Assembly (NCBI RefSeq): GCF_002803155.1
Contig: NZ_NNBP01000004.1
Span: 62,985 to 126,984 of the forward strand
Source of the DNA: Streptomyces sp. CB02959
Lineage (GTDB): Bacteria > Actinomycetota > Actinomycetes > Streptomycetales > Streptomycetaceae
Length of the DNA stretch: 64,000 nucleotides
Direction of reading: 5' to 3'
Positions 1 to 8,765 of this stretch are shown piece by piece. Each line of letters begins with the position of its first letter. Positions within the stretch are counted from its first letter, which is position 1. Under the pieces are notes generated by a model. The model was given only the letters and a program-made list of their open reading frames with translations. It did no database searches and was not told the DNA's origin. The position numbers and the translations under genes were made by a program.

Positions 1-1140
1 CGACCCAAGGTCGCGGTGGCGATGTCGGCGGGACTCAATCTCGTCGGGGCGTTCCTCTCCGTGGAGGTGGCCAAGACCATCTCCGGCGGCATCATCGACG
101 AGAGTGCCGGCATCAGACCTGAAGTGATCTTCGCCGGCCTGGTCGGCGCCATCATCTGGAACCTCCTGACCTGGCTCGCCGGCCTTCCCTCCAGCTCCTC
201 CCACGCCCTCTTCGGCGGTCTGATCGGCGCGACGCTGGTGTCCGTCGGCACCGGCGGCGTGCACGGCCAGGCCGTCGTCATGAAGGTCCTGATCCCGGCG
301 GTGGCCGCGCCGTTCGTCGCGGGACTCGCCGCGATGGCCGCGACCCGGCTCACCTACCGGCTGACCCGCGGCCGCGCCGAGGCCGACACCGCCAAGGGCT
401 ACCGCGCCGGACAGATCGCCTCGGCGGCCCTGGTCTCGCTGGCCCACGGCACCAACGACGCGCAGAAGACGATGGGGGTGATCACCCTCGCGCTGATCAC
501 CGGCGGGGTCATCGCCCCGCACTCCGACCCGCCGATGTGGGTGATCGCCTCCGCGGGCCTGGCCATCGCGCTCGGCACCTACCTGGGCGGCTGGCGGATC
601 ATCCGCACCATGGGCAAGGGCATCACCGACATCCAGCCGCCGCAGGGCTTCGCCGCCCAGACCGGCGCCGCGGCCACCATCCTGGCCTCCTCCCACCTCG
701 GCTTCGCGCTCTCCACCACCCAGGTCTGCTCCGGCTCCGTGATGGGCTCCGGACTGGGCCGCAAGGGCGGCGTGGTGCGCTGGTCCACGGCCGGCCGGAT
801 GGTCGTGGCCTGGGGTCTGACCCTGCCGGCCGCCGGTCTGGTCTCCGCGGGAGCCGCGTTCCTCGCCGACCAGGGCACCTGGGGCGTGACCGCGGTCGCC
901 GTCCTGGCACTGGCCGTCTGCGGCGGCATCTGGGCCGCCTCCCGGCGCAAGCCGGTGGACCACACCAACGTCAACGAGGGTCCGGCGGCGGAGCCGGCCG
1001 GTGTCGTCACCACGGCGCTGCAGACCGTCTCCCCTCCCCCGGCGGGCCCGCTCGCCCCGGCGACCGCCGAAGCCGCGGAAGCGGCTGCCGCTCCCACCCC
1101 GGCCGTCGCCCCCGCCCAACCCGCGTCGGTCACCTCCTGA
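1..1140 (+). CDS. Inorganic phosphate transporter, PiT family (5' truncated)
   Basis: The reading frame is open from the first base, so the N-terminus lies outside the window; 379 residues remain. This is the C-terminal part of a PiT low-affinity, cation-coupled phosphate permease of the plasma membrane. The second PiT signature is visible around residue 150 (HGTNDAQKTMG), followed by several hydrophobic segments and the conserved stretch SSHLGFALSTTQVCSGS. The last 60 or so residues form an Ala/Pro-rich cytoplasmic tail beyond the last membrane helix, which looks like a lineage-specific extension. A small membrane protein follows 30 bases downstream and may be co-transcribed. The DUF47 partner usually found upstream would be outside the window. 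Confidence 0.93.
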   Translation, partial: RPKVAVAMSAGLNLVGAFLSVEVAKTISGGIIDESAGIRPEVIFAGLVGAIIWNLLTWLAGLPSSSSHALFGGLIGATLVSVGTGGVHGQAVVMKVLIPAVAAPFVAGLAAMAATRLTYRLTRGRAEADTAKGYRAGQIASAALVSLAHGTNDAQKTMGVITLALITGGVIAPHSDPPMWVIASAGLAIALGTYLGGWRIIRTMGKGITDIQPPQGFAAQTGAAATILASSHLGFALSTTQVCSGSVMGSGLGRKGGVVRWSTAGRMVVAWGLTLPAAGLVSAGAAFLADQGTWGVTAVAVLALAVCGGIWAASRRKPVDHTNVNEGPAAEPAGVVTTALQTVSPPPAGPLAPATAEAAEAAAAPTPAVAPAQPASVTS

Positions 1141-1170
1141 CGCCGGCCGATCCGACCTAAGGACTACGCA

Positions 1171-1407
1171 ATGCACATCGACTGGGCAGCTCTCGGCCAG
1201 GTCTTCGGCGTCAGCCTCGTGGTGACGGTGGGAATCGTGGGCCTGTTCACCGTCGGGATCGTGGGGACCTCCCGCAAGCCGGCCGTGGACGGCGACGCGG
1301 CGGCCACGACGGCGCCGGGCGCGGGAGCGCGCGCCGGGGCGGTGCTGGCCTTCGCGCTCTGCGCGGCCGCGGTGGCGTACGGGATCTATCTGATCGTCGC
1401 CGCCTGA
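1171..1407 (+). CDS. Small two-helix membrane protein downstream of PiT
   Basis: This 78-residue protein has two hydrophobic segments (about residues 9-33 and 55-77) joined by an Ala/Gly-rich polar loop. I do not recognise a named family. It starts 30 bases after the phosphate transporter, with a GGA-containing weak ribosome site, and shares its strand, so an accessory role for the transporter is plausible but inferred only from position. A strong terminator hairpin follows, which closes this unit before the cobalamin operon. Confidence 0.7.
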   Translation: MHIDWAALGQVFGVSLVVTVGIVGLFTVGIVGTSRKPAVDGDAAATTAPGAGARAGAVLAFALCAAAVAYGIYLIVAA

Positions 1408-1431
1408 GACCGGCGCCGGCCCGGGCCGGCA

Positions 1432-1488
1432 GCGGACGGGGCGTCCGGCGGACGCGGCAGCAGCCGCGGCCCCGGGCGCCCCGTCCGC
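1432..1488 (+). terminator. Terminator after the PiT / small membrane protein unit
   Basis: A 12-base arm GCGGACGGGGCG (1432-1443) is perfectly complementary to CGCCCCGTCCGC (1477-1488). A second nested hairpin, CGCGGC/GCCGCG at 1453-1468, sits in the loop. There is no T-run, as is usual for streptomycete terminators. Confidence 0.65.
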
Positions 1489-1580
1489 GTTCCCGGGGCC
1501 CCGCGTCCGTGCGCCGTCGGACGCCCTGTGGTGTGCGCCACAGGGCCGACAGCCGGGCTGCGTCGCAGGTCAAGGGCGAG

Positions 1581-1609
1581 TTGACGGACCCTCGCGGGCG
1601 TGGTGGACT
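1581..1609 (+). promoter_or_regulatory. Candidate promoter for the cobalamin operon
   Basis: TTGACG at 1581-1586 matches a vegetative -35 box. After a 17-base spacer, TGGACT (1604-1609) is a weak -10 box. Transcription from here would begin just before the riboswitch core. The -35 match is good and the -10 match is poor. Confidence 0.4.
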
Positions 1610-1611
1610 GC

Positions 1612-1790
1612 CGGGGCCAATCGGCGACAGCAGAGGAAGTCCGGTGCGAATCCGGCGCGGTCCCGCCACTGTCACCGGGGAGTGCTCCTCCGACGAGGGC
1701 CACGGCCCGTACGCACCCCGTACGGGCGGGAAGGCCGGGGGAGGCACCGATCCGGGAGCCAGGAGACTCTGGTCGCCGTCACGTCGAGCC
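1612..1790 (+). promoter_or_regulatory. Cobalamin (B12) riboswitch
   Basis: The conserved core is visible: GGTGCGAATCCGGCGCGG at about 1643-1660, then CCCGCCACTGT (1662-1672), the B12 box with its expected spacing. The 3' conserved stretch GAGCCAGGAGACTCTGG lies at about 1756-1772. It is followed within about 110 bases by cobD, the first gene of a nine-gene cobalamin operon. Family knowledge predicts that adenosylcobalamin binding represses the downstream genes. Borders are approximate because the outer P1 stem was not folded computationally. Confidence 0.92.
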
Positions 1791-1897
1791 AGGGCGAGGA
1801 CCCTGAGTGAGGACACACACCATGCCTGGCTGCCCGTCGAGAGCTCCACTGCCCGCTGCCGCAGGGCCCCTTCGAGGGCGGACGGCGGCCTGATCCG

Positions 1898-2866
1898 ATG
1901 CGCGGCGAACACGCGGGATATGCGTGCGGCGCAGCCCTCGGCTTCCTCGGTGACCTGATCGCGGCGGATCCACGGCGCGGCCATCCGGTGGCCGCGTTCG
2001 GCCGGGCCGCCGCCGCCGTCGAACGCCGGCTGTGGCGCGACCACCGCGGCCACGGGGCGGCCCACACCGTGCTGTGCGCCGGCGGCGCGGCCGCCGGTGC
2101 CGCACTGCTGGAGCGCGCCGTACGGCACCGCCCGGCCGCCCGGACCGCGTTGACCGCGGCGGCGGTGTGGGCGGTGCTCGGCGGCACGTCGCTCGGCCGG
2201 GAGGCGCGGGCCGTCGGCGGCGCGCTGGCGGCGGGCAACCTGGACGCGGCCCGGGCGCGGCTGCCGCACCTGTGCGGGCGCGACCCGCAGGCCCTGGACG
2301 GGCCGCAGATGGCCCGTGCGGTGGTCGAGTCGGTCGCCGAGAACACCTCGGACGCGGTGGTCGGCGCGCTGGTGTGGGGCGCCGTCGGCGGGGTGCCCGG
2401 TCTGGTGGCGTTCCGGGCGGTGAACACCCTCGACGCGATGGTGGGTCACAAGTCGCCGCGCTACCGGCGGTTCGGCTGGGCCGCGGCCCGCCTCGACGAC
2501 GTCGCCGGCTGGCCCGGCTCCCGGCTGACCGCGGCACTGACGGTACTGGCGGGCCCGGACCGGCGCGGCGCGCTGCGGGCCTGGCGGGCGGACGGCGGGG
2601 CGCATCCGAGCCCCAACGCGGGCCCGGTGGAGGCGTCGTTCGCGGGCGCGCTGGGCATCAGGCTGGGCGGCACCCTGGCGTACGGCGGGCGGGTGGAGCA
2701 CCGGCCCGTGCTCAACGGCGGCGCACGGCCGCCCGGGGTGTCCGACATCGAGCGGGCGGCGCGGCTGTCCCGGCAAGTGAGCCTGCTGGCGCTGGGCGCC
2801 ACGGTGGCGGGCCGGTTTGCGGCGGGCGCGGTACGGCGCGGCATCAAGGGAAGGATGACCCGGTGA
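1898..2866 (+). CDS. cobD: Adenosylcobinamide-phosphate synthase CobD/CbiB
   Basis: This 322-residue integral membrane protein attaches the aminopropanol (or aminopropanol-phosphate) arm to adenosylcobyric acid. Recognised features are the N-terminal [13 protein letters not shown], the central [20 protein letters not shown] (about residues 142-160) and [18 protein letters not shown] (about 178-195), all typical of CobD/CbiB. It is the first gene after the B12 riboswitch. The ATG at 1898 gives the usual family length. Its TGA overlaps the GTG of cobQ (GTGA), which indicates translational coupling. Confidence 0.93.
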   Translation: MRGEHAGYACGAALGFLGDLIAADPRRGHPVAAFGRAAAAVERRLWRDHRGHGAAHTVLCAGGAAAGAALLERAVRHRPAARTALTAAAVWAVLGGTSLGREARAVGGALAAGNLDAARARLPHLCGRDPQALDGPQMARAVVESVAENTSDAVVGALVWGAVGGVPGLVAFRAVNTLDAMVGHKSPRYRRFGWAAARLDDVAGWPGSRLTAALTVLAGPDRRGALRAWRADGGAHPSPNAGPVEASFAGALGIRLGGTLAYGGRVEHRPVLNGGARPPGVSDIERAARLSRQVSLLALGATVAGRFAAGAVRRGIKGRMTR

Positions 2867-4464
2867 ACGGGCGGAGGAAGGCGGCCGGCGGGGCCGTGGG
2901 CGGCGGGCTGCTGGTGGCCGGGACGACGTCCGACGCGGGCAAGAGCGTGGTGACCGCCGGGATCTGCCGCTGGCTGGTGCGGCAGGGCGTCTCGGTGGCG
3001 CCGTTCAAGGCGCAGAACATGTCGCTGAACTCGTTCGTGACCCGGGAGGGCGCGGAGATCGGCCGGGCGCAGGCGATGCAGGCGGCCGCGGCCCGGGTGG
3101 AGCCGACCGCGCTGATGAACCCGGTGCTGCTCAAGCCCGGTAGCGACCGCAGCAGCCAGGTGGTGCTGCTGGGGAAGCCGGTGGGCGAGCTGAGCGCCCG
3201 CGGCTACCACGCGGGCCGGCAGGAGCAGTTGCTGGGTACGGTGACCGACTGCCTGGCGGAGCTGCGGCGCACCCACGACGCGGTGATCTGCGAGGGCGCC
3301 GGCAGCCCGGCCGAGATCAACCTGCGGCGGACCGACATCGTCAACATGGGCATCGCCCGGGCGGCGCGGATCCCGGTCGTGGTGGTCGGCGACATCGACC
3401 GCGGCGGCGTCTTCGCCTCGTTCTTCGGGACCACCGCGCTGCTGTCCGAGGAGGACCAGTCGCTGGTCGCCGGCTACCTCGTCAACAAGTTCCGCGGCGA
3501 TGTGACGCTGCTGGAGCCCGGGTTGGAGATGCTGCGCGGCATCACCGGGCGGCGCACCTACGGTGTCCTGCCGTACGCCCACGGGCTGGGCATCGACGAG
3601 GAGGACGGGATGGGGGTCCCCCCTGGTCGAGCGAAGTCGAGACCTTGGGGGAGGGTGTCGCTGCGCGGGGCGGTCCGCGAGTCGGTGGTGGCGCCGCCGG
3701 CCGGGGAGGACGTGCTGCGGGTCGCGGTGTGCGCGGTGCCGCTGATGTCCAACTTCACCGACGTGGACGCGCTGGCGGCCGAACCGGGCGTGGTGGTGCG
3801 GTTCGTGGACCGGCCGGAGGAGCTGGCCGACGCGGACCTGGTGGTGCTGCCGGGGACCCGCGGCACGGTCCGCGCGCTGGCGTGGCTGCGCGAGCGCGGG
3901 CTGGCCGACGCGGTGGTCCGGCGGGCCGCGGAGGGCCGCCCGGTGCTGGGCATCTGCGGCGGCTTCCAACTGCTCGGCGCGCACATCGAGGACGAGGTCG
4001 AGTCGCGGGCGGGCGCCGTCGACGGGCTGGGGCTGCTGCCGGTCCGGGTCCGGTTCGCGGTGGAGAAGACCCTCGCCCGGCCGTCCGGTCGGGCGCTGGG
4101 CGAGCCGGTGGAGGGGTACGAGATCCACCACGGTGTGGCCCAGGTGACCGGCGGCGAGACGTTCTTCTCCGACGACCGGGGCGACAGCCTGGACGGCTGC
4201 CGGGTCGGCGCCGTGTGGGGCACGCACTGGCACGGCTCCCTGGAGAGCGACGGTTTCCGGCGGGCGTTCCTGCGGGAGGTGGCCCGCGCGGCCGGGCGCC
4301 GGTTCGTACCGGCGCCGGACACCCGCTTCGGGGCGCTGCGCGAGGAGCAGCTGGACCGGCTGGGCGATCTGATCGAGGAGCACGCGGACACCAAGGCGCT
4401 GCTGCGGCTGATCGAGGAGGGGGTGCCGGAGGGGTTGCCGTTCATTCCTCCGGGGGCGCCATGA
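2863..4464 (+). CDS. cobQ: Cobyric acid synthase CobQ, with a repeat-derived insertion
   Basis: This glutamine-dependent enzyme amidates side chains b, d, e and g of adenosylcobyrinate a,c-diamide. The N-terminal ATP-binding domain carries GTTSDAGKS (residues 20-28); the C-terminal class I glutamine amidotransferase domain has [11 protein letters not shown] with the catalytic Cys near residue 365, and a His in GTHWHGSLE. The GTG start overlaps the cobD stop and has AGGA upstream. Residues of about 250-264 ([14 protein letters not shown]) are encoded by a hairpin repeat at 3611-3654 and interrupt the family pattern that normally runs from DEEDG directly into VSLRG. The insertion is in frame and falls in the linker between domains, so activity may be kept. 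It is 533 residues, slightly longer than typical. Confidence 0.93.
   Translation: MNGRRKAAGGAVGGGLLVAGTTSDAGKSVVTAGICRWLVRQGVSVAPFKAQNMSLNSFVTREGAEIGRAQAMQAAAARVEPTALMNPVLLKPGSDRSSQVVLLGKPVGELSARGYHAGRQEQLLGTVTDCLAELRRTHDAVICEGAGSPAEINLRRTDIVNMGIARAARIPVVVVGDIDRGGVFASFFGTTALLSEEDQSLVAGYLVNKFRGDVTLLEPGLEMLRGITGRRTYGVLPYAHGLGIDEEDGMGVPPGRAKSRPWGRVSLRGAVRESVVAPPAGEDVLRVAVCAVPLMSNFTDVDALAAEPGVVVRFVDRPEELADADLVVLPGTRGTVRALAWLRERGLADAVVRRAAEGRPVLGICGGFQLLGAHIEDEVESRAGAVDGLGLLPVRVRFAVEKTLARPSGRALGEPVEGYEIHHGVAQVTGGETFFSDDRGDSLDGCRVGAVWGTHWHGSLESDGFRRAFLREVARAAGRRFVPAPDTRFGALREEQLDRLGDLIEEHADTKALLRLIEEGVPEGLPFIPPGAP
3611..3654 (+). repeat. Short interspersed hairpin repeat, copy 1 (inside cobQ)
   Basis: The element starts TGGGGGTCCCCCC and ends TTGGGGGAGG. 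CCCCC near the left end pairs with GGGGG near the right end, and GGTC pairs with GACC inside, giving a hairpin about a loop containing GAGCGAAGTCGA. A shorter relative with the same two ends lies in the chelatase gene at 6429-6460. It carries no coding capacity of its own and is read through in frame by cobQ. Confidence 0.75.
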
Positions 4465-4520
4465 GGGCGGATGCAGGGGACACGACAGGAGCCGGCCGGC
4501 GACGTGGAGGACGACAGGGC

Positions 4521-6764
4521 ATGACAACGACGCAGAACCCGACCCGGCAGTACCCGTTCACCGCGGTCGTCGGCATGGACGAGATGCGGCTGGGGCTGCT
4601 GCTGAACGCGATCTCGCCGGCCATCGGCGGGGTGCTCGTCCGGGGCGAGAAGGGCACCGCGAAGTCGACGATGGTGCGCGGGCTGGCGGAGCTGATGCCG
4701 GTCGTGGACGTGGTCGACGGCTGCCGGTTCTCCTGTGCGCCGGCCGCGCCCGACCCCGGCTGTCCCGACGGGCCGCACGGCGCGTCCGCCGCCGGGCAGC
4801 GCCCGACGCGGATGGTCGAACTGCCGGTGGGGGCGTCCGAGGACCGGCTGGTCGGCGCGCTGGACATCGAACGGGCCCTGTCGGAGGGCGTGAAGGCGTT
4901 CGAGCCGGGCCTGCTGGCCGACGCGCACCGGGGCGTCCTGTACGTGGACGAGGTCAATCTGCTCCACGACCACCTGGTGGACCTCCTGTTGGACGCCGCC
5001 GCCATGGGCGCGTCCTACGTGGAGCGCGAGGGCGTCTCCGTGCGGCACGCCGCCCGCTTCCTGCTCGTCGGGACGATGAACCCCGAAGAGGGCGAGTTGC
5101 GGCCGCAGTTGCTGGACCGGTTCGGGCTGACCGTGGAGGTCGCGGCGTCCCGGGATCCGGAGCAGCGGGTCGAGGTGGTCCGGCGCCGGCTGGCGTACGA
5201 CGACGATCCGGCGGGCTTCGCGGCGCGCTGGGCGGACGAGGAGCGGCAGCTGCGGGAACGGATCGCGCTGGCGCGGGAGTTGCTGCCGTCGGTGCGGCTC
5301 GGCGACGCGGCGCTGCGGCAGATCGCGGCGACCTGCGCGGCGTTCGAGGTGGACGGGATGCGGGCGGACATCGTGATGGCCCGCACGGCGACCGCGCTGG
5401 CGGCGTGGGCGGGGCGGACCGAGGTACGGCCGGAGGACGTCCGGCAGGCGGCGCTGCTGGCGCTGCCGCACCGGCGGCGGCGCAATCCGTTCGACGCGCC
5501 GGGGCTCGACGAGGACAAGCTCGACCAGGTGCTGGAGGAGTCCGGCGGCACGGACGGCGACGACGACCCGGAGCCGGAGCCGGAGGGTCCGGACGGCGGC
5601 CCGGACGGCCCCGGCGGGGGTCCGGACGGCGGGCCCGGCGGGCTGCCGCCGCAGGACGGCGGGGGCCGGGAGCAGTCGGGGGACGCGCCGCGCCCGGACG
5701 TGCCGCGGCAGCAGGAGCCGGAGCGCCCGACGCCGTCCGAGAGCCCGGAGCGGGCGCCGGAGGGCGAGCCGGCGGCGTCCGGGCCGGGCCGGGAGCAGGC
5801 CGCGGTGGGCGCCACCGAGCCGTTCCGGACGCGGCGGCTGGACGTGCCGGGGCTGGGCGAGGGCGCGGACGGCCGCCGGTCCCGGGCGCGTACCGCGCAC
5901 GGCCGGACGACCGGGGCGCGGCGGCCCCGAGGCACCCTGGGCAAGCTGCACCTGGCGGCGACCGTGCAGGCGGCGGCGCCGCACCAGTGGGCCCGCGGGC
6001 GGCGCGGGCCGGGCCTGGTGGTGCGCCGGGACGACCTGCGGGAGGCGGTGCGCGAGGGGCGCGAGGGCAATCTCGTGCTGTTCGTGGTGGACGCGTCCGG
6101 GTCGATGGCGGCGCGGAAGCGGATGGGTGCCGTCAAGGGGGCGGTGCTGTCGCTGCTGGTCGACGCGTACCAGCGGCGGGACAAGATCGGGATGATCACC
6201 TTCCGGGGTTCCGGTGCCGAGTTGGCGCTGCCGCCGACGTCGTCGGTCGAGGCGGGCGCGGCGCGGCTGGCGCAGCTGCCGACGGGCGGCCGGACGCCGC
6301 TGGCGGAGGGGCTGCTGCGGGCCCACGAGGTGCTGCGGGTGGAGCGGATGCGGGACCCGTCCCGCCGGCCGCTGCTGGTGGTGGTCACCGACGGCCGGGC
6401 CACCGGCGCATCAGAAGGGGCGGCGCGATGGGGGTCCCCCCGGACGGAGTCTGGGGGAGGCGCGGCCAGGGGTGGCGGTCGGGCGACGGGCGGGCCGGTG
6501 GGGCGGGCGCACCGGGCGGCACAGCTGCTGGCCGCCGAGGGCACCGCGTCGGTGGTCGTGGACTGCGAGGCTGGTCCGGTGCGGCTGGGGCTGGCCGGGG
6601 AGCTGGCCCGGGAGCTGGGGGGCACCGCCGTCACCCTCGACGAGCTGCGCGCGGACAGCGTCTCCGCGCTCGTACGGACCGTACAGGGCAAGCCCGGCCA
6701 CGGCGGCGGCAGTGCCGGCCGGGACCGGGATCACGATCACGCCAACAGGGAGAAGGTCGCGTAA
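4521..6764 (+). CDS. ChlI/ChlD-type metal chelatase subunit (AAA+ plus VWA fusion), probably cobaltochelatase-associated
   Basis: This 747-residue protein fuses an AAA+ ATPase domain (Walker A GEKGTAKST at 42-50; Walker B VLYVDEVNLL) to a C-terminal von Willebrand A domain with a MIDAS motif DASGSM (about 524-529), separated by a Pro/Gly/Asp-rich acidic linker. In streptomycetes this protein is thought to power cobalt insertion together with the large subunit CobN, which is not in this window. I chose the ATG at 4521 because GGAGG lies 10 bases upstream; an in-frame ATG at 4461 overlaps the cobQ stop and is possible. In the VWA domain, after VTDGRATG, about 25-30 residues (WGSPRTESGGG and neighbours) come from a hairpin repeat at 6429-6460, where the family normally runs into the ARRAAxLLAAEG helix. 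Magnesium chelatase is unlikely given the operon. Confidence 0.88.
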   Translation: MTTTQNPTRQYPFTAVVGMDEMRLGLLLNAISPAIGGVLVRGEKGTAKSTMVRGLAELMPVVDVVDGCRFSCAPAAPDPGCPDGPHGASAAGQRPTRMVELPVGASEDRLVGALDIERALSEGVKAFEPGLLADAHRGVLYVDEVNLLHDHLVDLLLDAAAMGASYVEREGVSVRHAARFLLVGTMNPEEGELRPQLLDRFGLTVEVAASRDPEQRVEVVRRRLAYDDDPAGFAARWADEERQLRERIALARELLPSVRLGDAALRQIAATCAAFEVDGMRADIVMARTATALAAWAGRTEVRPEDVRQAALLALPHRRRRNPFDAPGLDEDKLDQVLEESGGTDGDDDPEPEPEGPDGGPDGPGGGPDGGPGGLPPQDGGGREQSGDAPRPDVPRQQEPERPTPSESPERAPEGEPAASGPGREQAAVGATEPFRTRRLDVPGLGEGADGRRSRARTAHGRTTGARRPRGTLGKLHLAATVQAAAPHQWARGRRGPGLVVRRDDLREAVREGREGNLVLFVVDASGSMAARKRMGAVKGAVLSLLVDAYQRRDKIGMITFRGSGAELALPPTSSVEAGAARLAQLPTGGRTPLAEGLLRAHEVLRVERMRDPSRRPLLVVVTDGRATGASEGAARWGSPRTESGGGAARGGGRATGGPVGRAHRAAQLLAAEGTASVVVDCEAGPVRLGLAGELARELGGTAVTLDELRADSVSALVRTVQGKPGHGGGSAGRDRDHDHANREKVA
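6429..6460 (+). repeat. Short interspersed hairpin repeat, copy 2 (inside the chelatase gene)
   Basis: TGGGGGTCCCCCC at the left end and TGGGGGAGG at the right end match copy 1 at 3611-3654, but the centre is shorter. CCCCCCGGAC pairs with GTCTGGGGG across a GGA loop, so it forms a tight RNA hairpin inside the coding sequence. It is read through in frame. Confidence 0.72.
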
Positions 6765-7363
6765 TGCCACAGGGACAGCCGTCCGTCGTACCGGAGGACG
6801 GGCTCACCACCCGCCAGCGCCGCAACCGCCCGCTGGTCCTGGTCCACACCGGCCAGGGCAAGGGCAAGTCCACCGCCGCCTTCGGGCTGGCGCTGCGGGC
6901 CTGGAACCAGGGCTGGCCGGTCGGGGTGTTCCAGTTCGTGAAGTCGGCGAAGTGGAAGGTCGGCGAGGAGCGGGCGCTCACGGTGCTGGGCGCCACCGGG
7001 GAGGGCGGCACCGTCGCCTGGCACAAGATGGGCGAGGGCTGGTCCTGGGTGCAGCGCGACTCTCAGTTCAGCAACGAGGAGGCGGCCCGGGAGGGCTGGG
7101 AGCAGATCAAGCGGGACCTGGCCGCGGAGACCTACAAGCTGCTGGTGCTGGACGAGTTCGCCTACCCGCTGAAGTGGGGATGGGTGGACGTCGAGGAGGT
7201 GGTGGCGGTGCTGCGGGACCGTCCCGGGACGCAGCACGTCGTCATCACCGGGCGGGACGCGCCCGAGGCGCTGCGGGACTTCGCGGACCTGGTGACGGAC
7301 ATGACGAAGGTCAAGCACCCGATGGACGCGGGGCAGAAGGGCCAGCGGGGCATCGAATGGTGA
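6764..7363 (+). CDS. cobO: Cob(I)yrinic acid a,c-diamide adenosyltransferase CobO
   Basis: This 199-residue enzyme transfers the 5'-deoxyadenosyl group of ATP to the cobalt of the corrinoid. The P-loop GQGKGKST lies at residues 30-37, followed by the family stretch GLALRAWNQGWPVGVFQFVK, then WHKMGEGWSW and LDEFAYPLKWGW. The ATG overlaps the chelatase stop (TAATG) and GGAGAAGG sits upstream, so start assignment is firm. Length and motifs are normal for CobO/BtuR. Confidence 0.96.
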   Translation: MPQGQPSVVPEDGLTTRQRRNRPLVLVHTGQGKGKSTAAFGLALRAWNQGWPVGVFQFVKSAKWKVGEERALTVLGATGEGGTVAWHKMGEGWSWVQRDSQFSNEEAAREGWEQIKRDLAAETYKLLVLDEFAYPLKWGWVDVEEVVAVLRDRPGTQHVVITGRDAPEALRDFADLVTDMTKVKHPMDAGQKGQRGIEW

Positions 7364-7370
7364 GCACGTC

Positions 7371-8765
7371 ATGAGCGGCGGCGCCGTCCCCCGGCTGGTG
7401 ATCGCCGCGCCGTCGTCGGGCGCCGGGAAGACGACGGTGGCCACCGGCCTGATGGCGGCGTTCGCCGAGGCGGGCCTTGTGGTGTCGCCGCACAAGGTGG
7501 GGCCCGACTACATAGACCCGGGGTACCACTCGCTGGCCACCGGCCGGCCCGGCCGCAATCTGGACGCCTACCTGTGCGGCCCGGAGCGGATCGCGCCGCT
7601 GTTCCTGCACGGGGCGGCGGGCGCGGACCTGGCGCTGGTCGAGGGCGTGATGGGGCTGTTCGACGGGGCGTCGGGGATGGGTGAGCTGTCCTCGACCGCG
7701 CAGGTGGCGAAGGTGCTGCGGGCCCCGGTGGTGCTGGTGGTGGACGCCTCCTCGCAGTCCCGGTCGGTGGCGGCGCTGGTGCACGGCTTCGCGTCGTGGG
7801 ACCCGGAGGTGCGGCTGGCCGGGGTGATCCTCAACAAGGTCGGTTCGGACCGGCACGAGGAGCTGCTGCGGGACGCCATGGATTCCTCGGGGGTGCCGGT
7901 GCTCGGGGCGCTGCGCCGTGCCGAGCAGGCGCGCACGCCGTCCCGGCACCTGGGTCTGGTGCCGGTCGCCGAGCGGCGGGCCGAGGCGCTGGACTCGGTG
8001 CGGGCGCTGGCCGCGCGGGTGCGCGAGGGCTGCGACCTGGAGGCGCTGCTGGCGCTGGCGCGCACCGTGCCGGAGCTGCCGGACCGGCCGTGGGACCCGG
8101 CCCGGGCGGTGGCGGCACCCGCCGCGGGCGCCGGGCGGCCGGTGGTCGCGGTGGCCGGCGGGCCCGCGTTCACCTTCTCGTACGCGGAGCACGCCGAGCT
8201 GCTGACCGCGGCGGGCGCCGAGGTGGTGCCGTTCGACCCGCTGCGGGACGAGCAACTGCCGGCCGGCACGCGGGGGTTGGTGATCGGCGGCGGCTTCCCG
8301 GAGGTGTACGCGCCGGAGCTGTCGGCGAACGCGCCGCTGCGGGCGGCGGTGGCGGAGCTGGCCGCGTCCGGGGCGCCGGTCTCCGCCGAGTGCGCCGGGC
8401 TGCTCTACCTCTCCCGGTCGCTCGACGGGAAGCCGATGTGCTCGGTGCTGCCCGCCGACGGCCGGATGACGGAGCGGCTGACCCTCGGCTACCGGGAGGC
8501 GGTGGCGCTGAGCGACAACGCGCTGGCGGTGGCCGGGACCCGGGTGCGGGGCCACGAGTTCCACCGGACGGTGCTGGAGCCGGGCGCGGGCGCGTCCCCG
8601 GCGTGGGGTGTGACGCATCCCCGGCGCGCGGTGGAGGGCTTCGTGACGGGCGGGGTGCACGCCTCGTACCTGCATGTGCACTGGGCGGCGGAACCGGCGC
8701 TGGCCGGGCGGCTGGTGGCGGGGGCGGCGCGGGCCGCGGTGCCGCTCGCGGACGGCGCCCGGTGA
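7371..8765 (+). CDS. cobB: Cobyrinic acid a,c-diamide synthase CobB/CbiA
   Basis: This 464-residue enzyme uses glutamine and ATP to amidate carboxylates a and c of (hydrogeno)cobyrinate. The N-terminal dethiobiotin-synthetase-like domain has the P-loop SSGAGKTT (about 15-22) and HKVGPDYIDPGYH. The C-terminal class I glutamine amidotransferase domain has SAECAGLLYLS with the nucleophile Cys near residue 341 and a terminal HASYLHVHW histidine region. It starts 7 bases after cobO, and its stop overlaps the next start. Confidence 0.95.
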   Translation: MSGGAVPRLVIAAPSSGAGKTTVATGLMAAFAEAGLVVSPHKVGPDYIDPGYHSLATGRPGRNLDAYLCGPERIAPLFLHGAAGADLALVEGVMGLFDGASGMGELSSTAQVAKVLRAPVVLVVDASSQSRSVAALVHGFASWDPEVRLAGVILNKVGSDRHEELLRDAMDSSGVPVLGALRRAEQARTPSRHLGLVPVAERRAEALDSVRALAARVREGCDLEALLALARTVPELPDRPWDPARAVAAPAAGAGRPVVAVAGGPAFTFSYAEHAELLTAAGAEVVPFDPLRDEQLPAGTRGLVIGGGFPEVYAPELSANAPLRAAVAELAASGAPVSAECAGLLYLSRSLDGKPMCSVLPADGRMTERLTLGYREAVALSDNALAVAGTRVRGHEFHRTVLEPGAGASPAWGVTHPRRAVEGFVTGGVHASYLHVHWAAEPALAGRLVAGAARAAVPLADGAR

